A stretch of 64,000 bases of DNA, taken from Lucifuga dentata (Eukaryota; Chordata; Actinopteri; Ophidiiformes; Bythitidae). The translations under genes were made by a program, and so were the position numbers. The notes under the pieces were generated by a model. The model saw only the letters and a program-made list of their open reading frames with translations, was not told where the DNA came from and ran no database searches. Positions 35,323 through 48,151 of this stretch are shown one piece after another; position 1 is the stretch's first letter; the number at the start of each line of letters is the position of its first letter. The stretch spans positions 1-64,000 of the forward strand of contig VXCM01000697.1 of the NCBI GenBank assembly GCA_014773175.1. The letters run 5' to 3'.

Positions 35323-36482
35323 TATTTATATGAAAATCAGGTGTATGCTCACTGTGTTTTTCATTTCAAGGTGTAAATGTACCTGCAGAGAAACCTGAGC
35401 AAACGAAGACCTCACATCATTTTCACTCTCATTGCTATGCTAATCCCAATACAATGGCTCTACTCTCACAGGAAGTTGATAGATACTCCCATGATGCATT
35501 TGTGCTGTGTAATCATCCCTGTCTCAGGTTTGTTTACTTGTGCTTCATGCAGACATGCAGCTGGAGAAACGCAGGCCTTTAAAAGCTTTGTGCATCAGAA
35601 CCACTTTAGGATGCTTGCGTGCATGCTTTGGCGACTGTCCTGAAATGCTTTTATAGCTTGTTGTGATCTTTTGGATGGAAATCAATGGAAGCTCTGCAGG
35701 AAAAGATGATAGATGCTCACGAAAAATTTGGCTGAATGCTTTTTTTTTTTTCCAGTTTTGAAATTATTTTGCTGGCTGAAGGAAATTACTCGTCCAAAGT
35801 TGCATGACTCATTTATAAACAATTTTTAGAGGAAGATCACTTGTATATATGTATTTTTTTTAAATATTGAGAATTTAAAATGTATTTAAAGAATTTGGGG
35901 ATGAAATCCCTCAAATCAAACATTTTCCAATTGGGCTTTTTGTGGATTAAATAGCGTTTGAGGCTGCACTCTTATCTGACGTGCACTTGAGAGTGAAATA
36001 TCACTTGCTAAGAACAAGCTAAAGTGTTCAGGAAATTAGCATTCAAGTCTTTAAATCCCATAAAAAAAAAAAACCTTTTGCTTCCAACAGACTCAAACTC
36101 TCTTGTTTTCTCTTCCACTCAATCTGCTGTCACCTTATCCCTCTTCAGCTCCTCTCCAAACTCAGAGTGAAAGTCATGCTGCGTTCGAGCTACCTCAAAA
36201 GTCAGATTTTTCCCACTTCTGACCTCAAACCATTCCAGCCAAATGTAAACAAAGAAGTATGGCTGAATGCCAATAAATACTGTTAGATTAAATAAAATTA
36301 GTAATAAATGCTAACTGAAGTAAAGTTAGATTACAGGACTGTTTGGTTGGATTGTGTTGCAAATGATATTAATCACAGTATTAAACATTTGTGCAGAGAA
36401 GTAATATTCTGAAATAAGTTACACTTATGTATCAATGGCAAACAGTTATTATATACTGTAGATAGTTAACTTGTCGATATAT

Positions 36483-36542
36483 TTTCAATGTCATGCAGGA
36501 AAAAATACTTTTAAAGTATTTTTTCCCTGCATGACATTGAAA
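36483..36542. repeat. Near-perfect hairpin, 29/30-nt arms
   Basis: TTTCAATGTCATGCAGG plus six A and TACTTT is mirrored by AAAGTA plus six T and CCCTGCATGACATTGAAA. The only imperfection is one extra C in the right arm, and the loop is one base. Confidence 0.9.
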
Positions 36543-37592
36543 TAAAGTCGGAAAAATTCGACTTCCAAGGTAAATCGAATGCAGCATCAGCCCTCCCCAT
36601 CTACTGATGCTTGTAGGTGCATTTTTTATGTATTATCAATATCTGTGCTATCAGCTAAATATGTGCTCAAGTATCAAAAGAAAAGTACTCATTACAATCA
36701 TTCCTCCATTAACAAGCATCTGGATTAACACAGAAATAACAAAAATTCCCTAAATTGAAAATAGAGGGTATTAAACAACTTCATATCTCCAGTTTTTGGA
36801 ATGAAATGATGAATATTTTGGAATGAAATAATAGTTTGGAGATATAAGGTTAACTTGACTGTGTGGAAACCCTTATATCTCAAACATTTAGATTTCTTTG
36901 CTTTCTGATTGGTTGATAGATACTCCCAGTACAATAGTGTTGTGCTCATCTGCACAACATTAAATTCTCCAACCTCTTTTGCTTTTTAAAAATTATTGTG
37001 ATAACATTTTAAATCCATTGTACCATTGAGCAAACAAGGCTGAGATGTAAGGTTTTTATCCAACAACAGCAGTATTTTATGAGCTAAGCTACATTTCAAA
37101 GTTTATATGTAAAGTTACGAGTAACTTTGGTTACTTTGGTTTGATTTTAGTTAGTTTCTGCCTCTGATCTCATTGTTTGAGTCAAACCTGGGCAAAAGAT
37201 GCCCAACTCCAATTTGTAAGCCGCATTCTTTAACAAATAAGGAAATTCATTGAAATCTGCTTTACGGTGTTTGGGATGATTATAATCCTGCAAACTGAGC
37301 CACATATGCGCATCACACTTGCATGTTTGTGTGTTTCCTATTATTGCTGTCAAGCAGGACAGCAGAATGCACCCTCCAGCATGGCAGGAGGATTATTTTT
37401 AAACCTCAGACGAAGATGGGTGCATCTGCATGAATCACAGCCTTTTGCGACAGGGCTGTGTGGGCCGAGATGGACGGTGGGAGGAAGAAGAGGGACAGGA
37501 GATGAGAGGAAGCTGATCACTTGGCACAAGCCGGCATGCTATGTCACTGACTCATCTGTCTGTCTTTCTGATGGAGGAATGGCTGGGGGGGG

Positions 37593-37866
37593 NNNNNNNN
37601 NNNNNNNNNNNNNNNNNNNNNNNNNNNNNNNNNNNNNNNNNNNNNNNNNNNNNNNNNNNNNNNNNNNNNNNNNNNNNNNNNNNNNNNNNNNNNNNNNNNN
37701 NNNNNNNNNNNNNNNNNNNNNNNNNNNNNNNNNNNNNNNNNNNNNNNNNNNNNNNNNNNNNNNNNNNNNNNNNNNNNNNNNNNNNNNNNNNNNNNNNNNN
37801 NNNNNNNNNNNNNNNNNNNNNNNNNNNNNNNNNNNNNNNNNNNNNNNNNNNNNNNNNNNNNNNNNN
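37593..37866. other. Assembly gap, 274 N
   Basis: Bordered by G-runs on both sides (CTGGGGGGGG and GGGGGTGGGAGG). Other unresolved bases are single Ns at 4487, 9093, 13151, 18666, 38552, 39058, 40580, 46255, 50251, 53490, 61665 and 62465, all inside homopolymer or dinucleotide runs. Confidence 0.98.
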
Positions 37867-37960
37867 GGGGGTGGGAGGTTGATGTTGAGGTCATCTCATG
37901 TATGGCGAGCTTGTGACTCACAAAGAAGAATTGAAGCATAGGGTGCACCTAGCAGGAGCT

Positions 37961-37985
37961 GTGTGTGTGTGTGTGTGTGTGTGTG
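37961..37985. repeat. (GT)n microsatellite
   Basis: About 12 GT units, intergenic, 95 bp after the assembly gap. Confidence 0.9.
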
Positions 37986-40879
37986 CGCATGTGTGCGGAC
38001 ATGCAGAGTATCTGTTGAGAAAAGGTGAATAGCTCACAAACGTTAAAACATAGCTTCATTTGGTCTGACAGCGCAAACAAAACTACAGTTTTCATGAGGC
38101 GTCCATGTTTTCTCCCAAGTTGCTTGAATGCACCGTGGCTGAAAATGATAGAATTAAGAGTTACGACTACCCAGGTCTGAGGTGCAACAAATGCAGCATA
38201 ATACAATACCTGAGTTTCAGTAACAACATGGAAACTATTCTTTATTTGAAATCTGTTTTGCTATATTTTTCAAGAAAAAATAACCCAAACTTTTCAAATC
38301 TGTGTGTAATATATTAATCCAAACAGTAGCCAAAATAAAATACAAAAGACTGAATATTTCCTAAGCATCTGCTGCCAAATATTGAAGTTTGATACCAAAG
38401 TTTAGTTGTTGATCCCTTTTCAGGTTCTCATTCATTTCTACCACGATAACACCAACATCTGAAATAAAGTTCTGTAAATATAAGGTCTCAGTTTAGAGGG
38501 TTGCATGTTATAATATGAGGTATTTTGCACTACAAAAAAAAAAAAAAAATTNAAAAAAAAAAAAAAAATCTTTCTTAGGGGAAAGAAAACACACACTTGC
38601 ACAACAAGCATTTCTTTCAATTTCCTCCTGATGTGGAGAACACGCAGCATCTAATGATGCATGATTTATAGTAGTTGTCATGTTTGATGTGCTGGAAACC
38701 CACACCCAGGAGGCACATCAGAACCCACATCTTCTGAAGCCACACTCCACTCTGGACACCCACACACTTTCCACAGCCTCTGACAGTGGCGCCGTCATTA
38801 CAGGAGCCCCTGGTGATGGTGCATCATCCGCGGCTCACCAACGCTCCGTTCCTTTTCTCCACCTCCACAGCTGCAGGGTTGGCATATAATCCAACATCCA
38901 TCCTTGATGGGATCTTTATTTGGCAGCTGCAGAGACCAACACCTGCAAATACAAACACTTAAACCTTGAGGGCAGCATCACTGCTGATGTGTTACGTAGG
39001 TAATTCAGCTCTTTGACTCATTCAGGAGAACAAATGAACAAAAAAAAAAAAAAAAAGNAAAAAAAAAAAAAAAAAGGTGACGCATTTCTCAAGGGTTGAC
39101 AACCTTGTTTCATTAAGAAGTCCTTTAAACATGACTGTAGAAACTACATCACCTGAGAAAAACTGAGTGTGTATTTGTGCATTTTAATCAGCACAGAAAC
39201 AAAAAATTATTCCAGAGATTCAACCTCTTTAGTTGCAATGCTTGAATAAATATCCATAAATGAAAAAAATGATAAAAGGAAAACTATATTAGAGTCAACA
39301 TCAGCCTTCCTCTCTTCCATCCTTCATTCTTCCCTTCCTTTATCCCTTTGTCTGTCCTTTCTTTTTCCATTTTCAATCCTTTCCACAGCAGATCTGAAAG
39401 CATGAAAGCAGAACTCTTCTTCACTCTGCGTACTTTTACTGCGGATACTTGAGAACAATTTACTACCAATACTCAGTTACTTTTATGTAAGTAAAAATAT
39501 GAATTCAGGCTTTTTCTATGGAGTATTTTTCCTCTGTCATATTGCTGCTGTGACTTAAATGATGCAAGTACTTCTTCACACACACACTTAAAATAGAGGT
39601 GGGCTCTATTTGGCATCTATTTTAACATTATAATTGTTTGCACAAAATTAGCATAAATCTGAAAGGCTAATAGGCAATTTGTCCCCCTGCTTGACGATAT
39701 GAGATGAGATTTGGATCCTCTCTGCTATTGAATGGCTAACTTTCCATAATGGCTTTGTCTCCGAATGGACTTGCAGCGTTTTGGATATGAGCTCCTCAAA
39801 TATTGGCAATCAATGCTGCAATTAGCGTTGCTGAAATCCAAGATGTCATTAATCACTGGCTTCCTGCTCAGCGGGGGTTCATTAGCTATTTATGAACCAA
39901 ATTATATCTAAACTGCTTAGCTAAGTCAAATGATAGCAGTAACAGTGACATGCAGTCCTGTGGATTACGCTTTTACAGCAATTAGCGCTGCTGCACACGA
40001 TACGGATGCTGATTACAGTTATTTGAACTCTGAGCCAATTACCGACCCTGTAAACCTGACAGGAGGTTGTGAGGTTTCTGGGCCCAGTGTGCAAACAATC
40101 ACATTCTCTTGTAGTAATACAAGCGTTTCCCCAAATAATGACTTCTCCCTGCCGGCTTTCTCTCCTCACATCGCCGTGATTAACTGCTGGGCCGGTGACA
40201 CCTCGCCCAATTACAGAAGGCCTTCAGCCCTGTGTGCAGAGGAGCCTGCTTCTCTGGGAAATTCTTCTTGCTCCTGTCAGACAGAATATTCTGCCGTTTG
40301 GAAGACAGAAAGCCCTGCCAACACACACTCACACTCCAGCTGTGAACTTTCAGCACATCTTTGTGTTTTTGTGCAGGGGTATGTGTGTGTGTATGTGTGT
40401 GTCAGATTGTGGTCATGTCTGCACTAAGCTGACTAAATCTTAAAATCTTGTTTTGCTGTGTAATAGTGCCCTTTCACCACTGGCACTTTCTCAGAAACAC
40501 AAGAACTTTTCTTAGTTTTGCAACCAGGACTCATTCTGAAGCCAGAAAGTTCCTAACCATTTTTTTTTTTTTTTTTTTTNTTTTTTTTTTTTTTTTTTAG
40601 TTCATAGATACATTCAGTAACTGCTGGGTAGAGAAGACAGAAAGTCCCTGATTGGCCAGACACAAGCTTCCACACAGCAAGTTGCAAGACATTTCTGGAT
40701 GTTTCATGTTATGCATGATGAAATGGGAATGACATTTAATTTTCATAATCTTCATGGTACTGGACTCATGGTGGAAATGTGAGGAAAAAACAAAGCCCTC
40801 TGAAGGAACCTTGTCGTTCCAACTTTAGATAGTTTCAGGTAAAGTGGTTCCTAATTATGAACTTTAAGTCCAAAAGTGC

Positions 40880-41465
40880 TTAAAGGACCATACCACCCAT
40901 TTTTACATGTTTGAGCCTAATATATTCAATTTTCATACATGTTACGTTATGGACAATCATTTCCCAAAGGATAAAACAGTATTTCTGATATTTTGCAAAA
41001 TTTCTTAATCTTTCAAAATCAAATGTTCAAGCGATACACTCATCTTAAAAATCAATGTTTCACCTGCCAATAGTTACACAGCCTTATAAAGTCACGGTCG
41101 TTTAAATTTTTCGATAAATGCAGGTCTTTTTTTGGGACTATATTCCCCAGTGGAGACATATATTCAATCCACGCTTTTTATTGCACTTAAACGCCAAAAT
41201 TACATAACTTAAAAAAAAAAAAAAACCTGAATACAGCTGTTGTTTGTGATGATGGATTACCTATCCCAAGAATGTTTCAAGTATCAACAAGTTGATTTTA
41301 ATAGCAGAATGAACTGAAACCAATGAAGATCTGGAAGGTAGGAAAAACATTTTTAATTCACCATTCCAGCAGTATGCTTTGGGAGATGATTGTCAGTAAC
41401 GTTACTTATATGAAAATTGAATATATTAGGCTCAAACATGCAAAATGGTTGGTATGGTCTTTTAA
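40880..41465. mobile_element. Foldback MITE family A, copy 6 (~590 bp)
   Basis: Ends are TTAAAGGACCATACCACCC and TGGTTGGTATGGTCTTTTAA. Long inverted ends include CATGTTTGAGCCTAATATAT on the left and its complement ATATTAGGCTCAAACATG on the right. The core CTATCCCAAGAATGTTTCAA is as in copies 1 and 4. It is intergenic. Confidence 0.85.
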
Positions 41466-42040
41466 TGCCTTAATTGCATCCACACAATTGCATTTTCAGG
41501 GTGGTCTCCATTTGGTGAGGGGGGGCTTGACCAATTGCAGGGCTCCATTCAGCAGATGTAATAAAGAATAGAACAGTCAGGTATGATTGGACTGCTTATC
41601 AAAAAGTGCAGCGATTAAAAAACAAAACAAAACAAGAACCACGCATGCTATGAAACTATGCTAGTTAATTTTATAATGAATATGGCCTTTTTTAATTTGT
41701 TCTGATCATCCTCTCAGTAAAAGCACCCACAGCAGTAACAATAACAGCAGCAACAATAACCATTATTATTTATTTGTCTAAAAGCACCTCAGGCAAAGGC
41801 ACATTACTGCACGCCCCAGGTTGGCTTCCATGACTGTTACACAGCACACATCAATGTCAGCCATAATGTAGGTCATCATTTTGGAAAAACTAATTTTGTT
41901 TGGCCCCGTAGAAACACGAAAGCCATATTTTCTGGTTTGTCCAGTCCAGAGAGTTTCTGTTTTGGGATGTGAAAAATGTCATTTTAGAGAGAAAAGGAAA
42001 AATATGTGCTCAATTTTAGCTGGCTTAGACATATCCTCTA

Positions 42041-42044
<4 letters not shown>

Positions 42045-42073
<29 letters not shown>
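42045..42073. repeat. (GT)n microsatellite
   Basis: About 14 GT units, intergenic. Confidence 0.9.
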
Positions 42074-42076
<3 letters not shown>

Positions 42077-42830
42077 GGAGAGCACAGCTTCATCAGACAG
42101 CCATGCTAGCATTTTCTCTGTTTTTCTGGACTGGAAGGGGAAAGAGAAAGCTCAGCTACTTGCCGCCTCCTGGTGGTGAAATGTTAAAATATGATATTTG
42201 TTTGAGAGATGATTAGAAAATAGACTTAGGACAATTTAACAAATGTACTTATTAAATTTTCACCTTCTCAATCAAGAGCCTCTTATACAAACTTCTTAAA
42301 TATACCACTTTGTGTTTTTTGTAATATTTAAACCAGCTTCTGATTGGATTCTAAATAGTATATTAGTTTTAAGTTTACACAAAGCAGAAACCTCCAGCTT
42401 GGAAAGGACAAGGGAGGTTCACTCATCCAATCATCCAATTTGTTTTGATATTACACCTTAGTGCAAAAATGCCAGTTTGACTCATCTACATCATTCTGTC
42501 TTTCACCAGAGACTGCCACAGCACAAACACAACCGCAAGGCCAGGACGCCGGTGAGTCACAGCCATACCAGCATGTGTGAATGAAAGCTAAGAAGATGTT
42601 TATCCCACAAAACAGGTTTTCATTTGATGTCATCAGTCTTAATCACTCCATTATTGAAAAGTACAGAAGGTAAATGTGCTTAATCTTCACCGTTTGCACC
42701 TCCAGGTAGCATCCAGAAATCTGATTGATCCACGCCGAGGCTTTCAGGGACTAATGTGAGATCATTCACACATTATTAATCATTCACTTTCAAACACTTT
42801 CTGAATCATATTCATCTTCTCAATGCTGAT

Positions 42831-42888
42831 GATAAGATAAGATAAGATAAGATAAGATAAGATAAGATAAGATAAGATAAGATAAGAT
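42831..42888. repeat. (GATAA)n pentanucleotide microsatellite
   Basis: About 11.5 units of GATAA, followed by about 200 bp of degenerate GATA/ACAAT-rich sequence. Confidence 0.95.
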
Positions 42889-44904
42889 GCAATTCGATAC
42901 AATTTGCAGTTTGAAACAATGTGATATGATACAAATGATGCAATATGATAAGATACAATTTGACACAATACAAAAAGATATGATAGGATATGAAATGATC
43001 AAAGCAAAACATTACATTACAAAACAATATGATACAAAAAATTGCAAGTAATACATTACAAAACAATATATCAAATGTTTTGACACAACATAGCTGCCAA
43101 AGCTACACATTCACATTATTTCCTGCTTACTTGATGCTATTTTTTTTTTTTGCCTGTTTTCTATTTTCCTAATTAATGCCATAACTTCTTATCTGCTCAT
43201 CACAGAACCGTGAAAATTGAAGGAATTGAATAAGATGCTCGTATCATTAAATCTACCATATTGCATCTGTAAATAGTGCTAGTAGATGGGCATATCACAC
43301 ATATGATGGGCTGTGATGTTCACAGTGTGGTGGAGCCCACTCATATGAAGTTCTACTAGCAGGCTGATTCGCTTTCCTCTCAGGTTTCCATATGACTGTG
43401 GAATCAAAGACAGGGTCTTCGTGTGCAGTACATCCCCCAGGCTTCCCACAGGAGGGGGTGGCAGTGTGTATGTGGAAGGAGTGTGTGTGCATGTGTGTGT
43501 GGAGTAGAGTACTGCAGTCATTACAATACTAAAGACTGGTGATTCATCAGCCTGATAATGTAACTAAATCACTGCTTCTCTAATGGAGATTCAGCGAGTC
43601 CACACATCTTCATTTTGCTTCAGCATGAACGATCCCTTATTTCAATTTAATCACAGACCAAATCCAATATGGAGAAATAAATCATTGTTTTATTTTGCAG
43701 GATATTGACTAAAATGCATTATGAGCCCTCTATATCATCCTGACTGATTTTTTATGTTTGCATTTAATGTTTACAGGTAATTCAAGTTGTGCTTGCAAAG
43801 CAATGCAATGCAAATTTGGTACACTTCTGAATAAGATACACAGAAACCAGAAAAAGTAAAACTGAAAGAGTTTTATAACTAAACTTACAGACATTTAATA
43901 TAAACAAAGAAATTCAAGTTCGCTTTAAAAAATATATATTTTCTAAGCTGTGTTTTCATGGAGAATATTAAACAAAGCTTGACCAAGCCTTATGAAAGAT
44001 GATGGATCCAGTAGAGAAAGAGATTTAAAATACAAGCTTTACCTTCAGTAAATGAAAGCAAACACTAGATCGTGTTGTTTAATAAGGATTCCAGGTTCGT
44101 CGCAGTATCATCTTGTGTTCTAATCCCATTGCTTTTAACAGAAAAACTCAGAATCAGCAAGAAATCACTTTCAAAATTCCCAAAATTGAACAGAAAGCTG
44201 TTTTACATTGTCAGAGAGTTTGCAATAACTTCTGATTATGTCATATTCTGCATTAATCCAACAATCACTCAAATTTAGGTTGCTACTTCCTGCAATGACC
44301 AAAAGACAAAATGATAATAAGCCTTGTCAGGAGGTAGCAAATTTCAAAATAAAGGCTTTTACCACTTCATTAGGTTTTGTGTGTTTAAGTGTAAACTGAT
44401 TTTGTACATTGCTGATGACTCACATTGCAACAGAATTTAGTATAATACTTTGAATTATTCATTCAGAAAGTCTCCCCCATCCAGGTAGTCTTCAGCAGAT
44501 TACATAGTAGAGAGAAGTGACTCATTTGCTGTAATTGCATGTCTTTGTTAGCGTGACGTCAGCAGGCTCTTAACTGCTTTATGCAGATTCTGGTGCTTGT
44601 ATTTAGTTGTTATAAGCTAAAGGCCGACAGCAGCTTTCACCTCAGTGGGTGAGTGTAATTCTGATATAAGGACAGTTAGAAGAGACACTGAAGCCCTGTG
44701 GTTAGAGTGTAGGCTGACAAGCTTAGTAATTACTCCCGTGGAAGGTGTATTATTCTCTCATGTTATGTGAACGTTGCACACTGTGGGTAGAAACTAACGG
44801 ATAAGTCATAACTACTTTGTTTTTCCACTTTGTGCAGTCATGTGGGATTATTTAATGAAAGAGGAGTACATCAGGTAGGACATTAATTCATCATCGTGTT
44901 TGTT

Positions 44905-44980
44905 CCTCCTGAGGGTCATGGAGGATCTGGAGTTTATCCCATCATGCACTGGGCTGAGGGCAGGAAACTGGCTTTAAGCT
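44905..44980. repeat. Fragment of a common fish dispersed repeat
   Basis: GGGTCATGGAGGATCTGGAG then TTTATCCCATCATGCACTGG then GAGGGCAGG resembles the 'large scale features/area search' type repeat often seen as GGAGCCTATCCCAGCTGTC...GGGCGAGAGGCGGGG. Only the core is present. Confidence 0.4.
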
Positions 44981-45026
44981 GATCTTAAGACTGGATTCTC
45001 AATGATGATGATAACCATCATAGAAA

Positions 45027-45117
45027 ACTCCTCCTCTTCCTCCTCCTCCTCCTCCTACTACTACTACTACTACTACTAATACTAATACTAATGCTACTAT
45101 GACTAATGATGATGATG

Positions 45118-45150
<33 letters not shown>
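45027..45150. repeat. Compound trinucleotide microsatellite
   Basis: Successive runs of (CTC)n, (CTA)n, (TAA/TAC)n, (GAT)n and (AAT)n lie about 0.6 kb upstream of the anxa13 start codon. Confidence 0.9.
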
Positions 45151-45153
<3 letters not shown>

Positions 45154-45592
45154 TTGTATTAATTGCCAAAAATACAATAATAGTACTTAGGAAGAAACAA
45201 TAAGGCAATAGGGCAAAAAATTACAATAATCCAATACATTAAAAAAAATTATGCAATAGATTTATTAAACAATAGTTTGTTACAATAGAAGAAGCAATAT
45301 ATTGATAGTAGTATATTATTGGAGATACAAAAGTGCTACTGTGTCTAAATAAAGGGTCTTACTTTATAGATTGTTTTTGTAGGCTATCCTTGTAAAATAT
45401 ATGATAAAATCAATAACCTGATTATTGAATTATTATGGATATCATAAAGGATAATACCATATAAGAAAATAAAACCAGTTTAGACTATATACCATACCAT
45501 ATTAGGTATATAGTCGCGCTTTAAATATAATCAGCGTTGGGAACATTAACAGTGAAAGTAAACGGTTAACGGGACGGTGCAGCCGTCCGCCC

Positions 45593-45600
45593 TGACGTCA
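45593..45600 (+). promoter_or_regulatory. CRE palindrome TGACGTCA in the anxa13 promoter
   Basis: A full CRE/ATF site lies 103 bp upstream of the anxa13 ATG, in a short CpG-containing stretch (45560-45720). Nearby AACGGTTAACGGGA at 45562 holds a GTTAAC half-site of the HNF1 type. No TATA box is evident. Regulatory use is inferred from position only. Confidence 0.5.
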
Positions 45601-45702
45601 CACTCCGGTTTCTGCAGTTTGGGCCGCAGTTTAGGCACAAGCAGCCTTTATCCTCAAATCCACTTCCAAATCCCAGCAGATCAGCCGGACTAACACCCCA
45701 AA

Positions 45703-45717
45703 ATGGGCAACTGTCAG
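45703..45717 (+). CDS. anxa13: anxa13 coding exon 1 (MGNCQ)
   Basis: Fifteen coding nucleotides, ATGGGCAACTGTCAG, then donor GTAAGT. This sits in a C/A-rich leader (ACACCCCAAAATGG, with A at -3, a good Kozak context). Gly2 after Met1 and the following Asn-Cys make a myristoylation and possible palmitoylation site. Confidence 0.9.
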
Positions 45718-46194
45718 GTAAGTAGCGGCGTTTTACGCACATTTTACGCAGCAACCCTCAGAAAGCAGCAGAAATACAAACATAAGACATCAGAAATCTG
45801 ATTGACTTCGCCAGATTGTTAGAGCTTCAAATGAATCAGACCGAGACTGTTGTTTTTACGTTATAATGATAATCGTCATGTTCCGTAGAGATCGGGATTA
45901 TGTACAGTTACATAATTTATATTTAACGTGACGAGTCGAAGATTGTGGCGTTTTAGGTCGTCGAGTCCATCCATGCGTAAAACCACGTAAACTGTGGTCA
46001 GTTCCTGTTACCGTGACTGTACCGTGAAAATGACGCGTAGAATTTCAGCTTCACTATACAACCATTTCTTTAAATGTCACGGAATCTTTTAAGCCACACT
46101 TTGTGACAGACAGCCAGGTCTGCCGTTACGCAGAGGAAAGGGCCACTCCCCTGCGGAATTCATCACAGCCCCGTTATGTGTTTACATGAATGAT

Positions 46195-46254
<60 letters not shown>

Positions 46255-48083
46255 NGTGTGTGTGTGTGTGTCTGTCGTGAAGGCCATAGGTCCAGAAGTA
46301 CAAAGATGGGGGATGGGGGGACTTTCAGATTCTTTTTTCTCCTTTTGTCCTCATTTGTTTATTGTTGGATTTTTTTCCTCTTACATAAATATGTTTAAAA
46401 AACAAATCAGGCTTCAAAATCACTTTTGAACCATTTTGAAGGATCCCTACTGACCCTGGGACCTCACTTTGGGAACCACTATTCATACAGCCCCCACCAA
46501 GTTTGTTTAAAGGCTGCTGGCCCTGAATTCCTCAGCCAAAGCATTGTGAATTCCCCTCCCCCATCCCACTCACTTTGAACTTGATCGACTTAAACAAAAT
46601 TTAGGTTGATTTAAATCAAAGTGTGATTTTTTTTTTTTTTTTTTTTTTTTTAGCTTTGTAATGTCGTTTTATAATCTATTCTTTCCTATCTCAGCCAACA
46701 ATTGTGCCCTATGAGCCATTTGATGTTATAGCTGACATCAAGGCCATCCGCAAAGCCTGCAAAGGGTTCGGTAAGTTGGATATACCGTTTTAAAAAAAAT
46801 TAATTTCTTTGTTCTAGTGATAAACCTGTATTTTAAATTTCTAAATGTTATCAGCATGTTATTTCTGTTCTTTTTTTTTTTTTTGCAGGAACTGATGAGC
46901 AGGCCATCATCGACATCCTGGCAAACCGCAGCTCAGCCCAGCGTCAGGACATCAAACAGGCCTATTTTGACAAGTATGACGATGTGAGTAACAGTCAGAA
47001 ATATACTGTATGAAAACTGAGTCGAGTCAACCGGATTTAAGTTTTTAATTCTAAACCTTTCACCATTCATCCACATGGCTTCGTGAGTCAGAAAAGAATG
47101 AACAGAAGGATGTTCCAGTAAAGTAACAACAAAGCTTCAGTTCCAAATAAACAGATATATTAGTCAAATTCTTTGAATAATGCAAGGTAATAATATAGGT
47201 AATATAGTGATAATATGGTAATATAACATAGTTTCTGAACAGGGGTGGCTCTAGGGTTAGTGGAGACTGGAAAGTCAGGCAGGTAGCTTTGGCTATCTAT
47301 CAAAGCTATTAGCTTTGATAGATAGCCAAAGCTATTTTATATCTACCAAAGCTAAATATAAATTTTGATACATCTGTTTAAGAAATGGAACAAATCATGT
47401 TACATCTTTTAACAAGTAATATTATTGAATATGAAGTTAAAAATCTTTTTAAATGAAAACCTCTACAATGATCTAAACAGGCGAGCTACATTGTGCTTTA
47501 TGTCCGTTCCGTCCACCAATTTGGTCCGACCAATCTGTTCATAACACTGTTGTTCCACCTTGGTGATAAATTTGGGTAATTAGCAAAAATGCTACAGAGA
47601 ATTTAAAACACACTATTAAACAAAGATTCAGGGCTTTGTGGAAAACATCCAGGGGTTAAGCTCCATAAACCCCCATCCCTAGCACCGCCCCTGGTTCTGA
47701 ACTTCCCTGAAAGCTTCGTTTATGATTGGTCCTTTAGTTCTGTAACATGTTGATGTCATCATGTAACACATTTGATTTTATCCTTATACACACCCACAAA
47801 ATACAAGGCTAGTGAGTGAATGTTTGGCTAGCATGAGTATTTTGTAGTTTGAGTGTTGCCAAACAGGCCTCACACAGCTGGCCAATCAGAACAGAGCAGG
47901 CTTTTCAGGAAGGGCCTTAAAGAGACAGTACCTAAAACTGCCTGTTTTCACACAGCCAGCATCAACGTGTGGATCAATGTGTTTTTGCACTTTAAAGAAT
48001 TGCTAAGATTTTTTAAATGAGCCCTAAATGAAAAAAGAATGCAGAAATCTGTGTAATATATCACTGTAAGGACCATTTTAATG

Positions 48084-48151
<68 letters not shown>

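Larger units (their letters stand above)
30799..35340 (+). other. gpr158: Probable gpr158 3' UTR
   Basis: After the TGA there is no further coding sequence. AATAAA at 32416 is a possible early poly(A) signal. The better candidate is AATAAA at 35317, in a clean context (CTGCAATAAATATTTATATG) followed by a GT-rich stretch (GGTGTATGCTCACTGTGTTTTT). This would give a 3' UTR of about 4.5 kb containing a foldback element (32460-32743) and a second repeat (33940-34262). The extent is inferred from signals only. Confidence 0.55.
35341..45590. other. Intergenic region between gpr158 and anxa13
   Basis: No gene recognised. Contents are the hairpin at 36483, the assembly gap, (GT)n tracts, poly-A/T runs with N (38536-38568, 39041-39076, 40561-40598), foldback copy 6, the GATAA repeat and the compound microsatellite. 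The open frame at 39930-40427 lacks homology that I recognise and ends in a GT repeat. 39600-40330 is low in repeats and rich in TAATTA/ATTAGC cores. Confidence 0.65.

Noticed and set aside
37267..37941. 224-codon open frame
   Set aside because: Half of it is the 274-N gap, so openness is meaningless.
39930..40427. 165-codon + strand open frame in the intergenic region
   Set aside because: No recognisable domain, no codon or splice context, Ser/Thr/Cys-rich reading that runs into a (GT)n tract; more likely non-coding, possibly regulatory.
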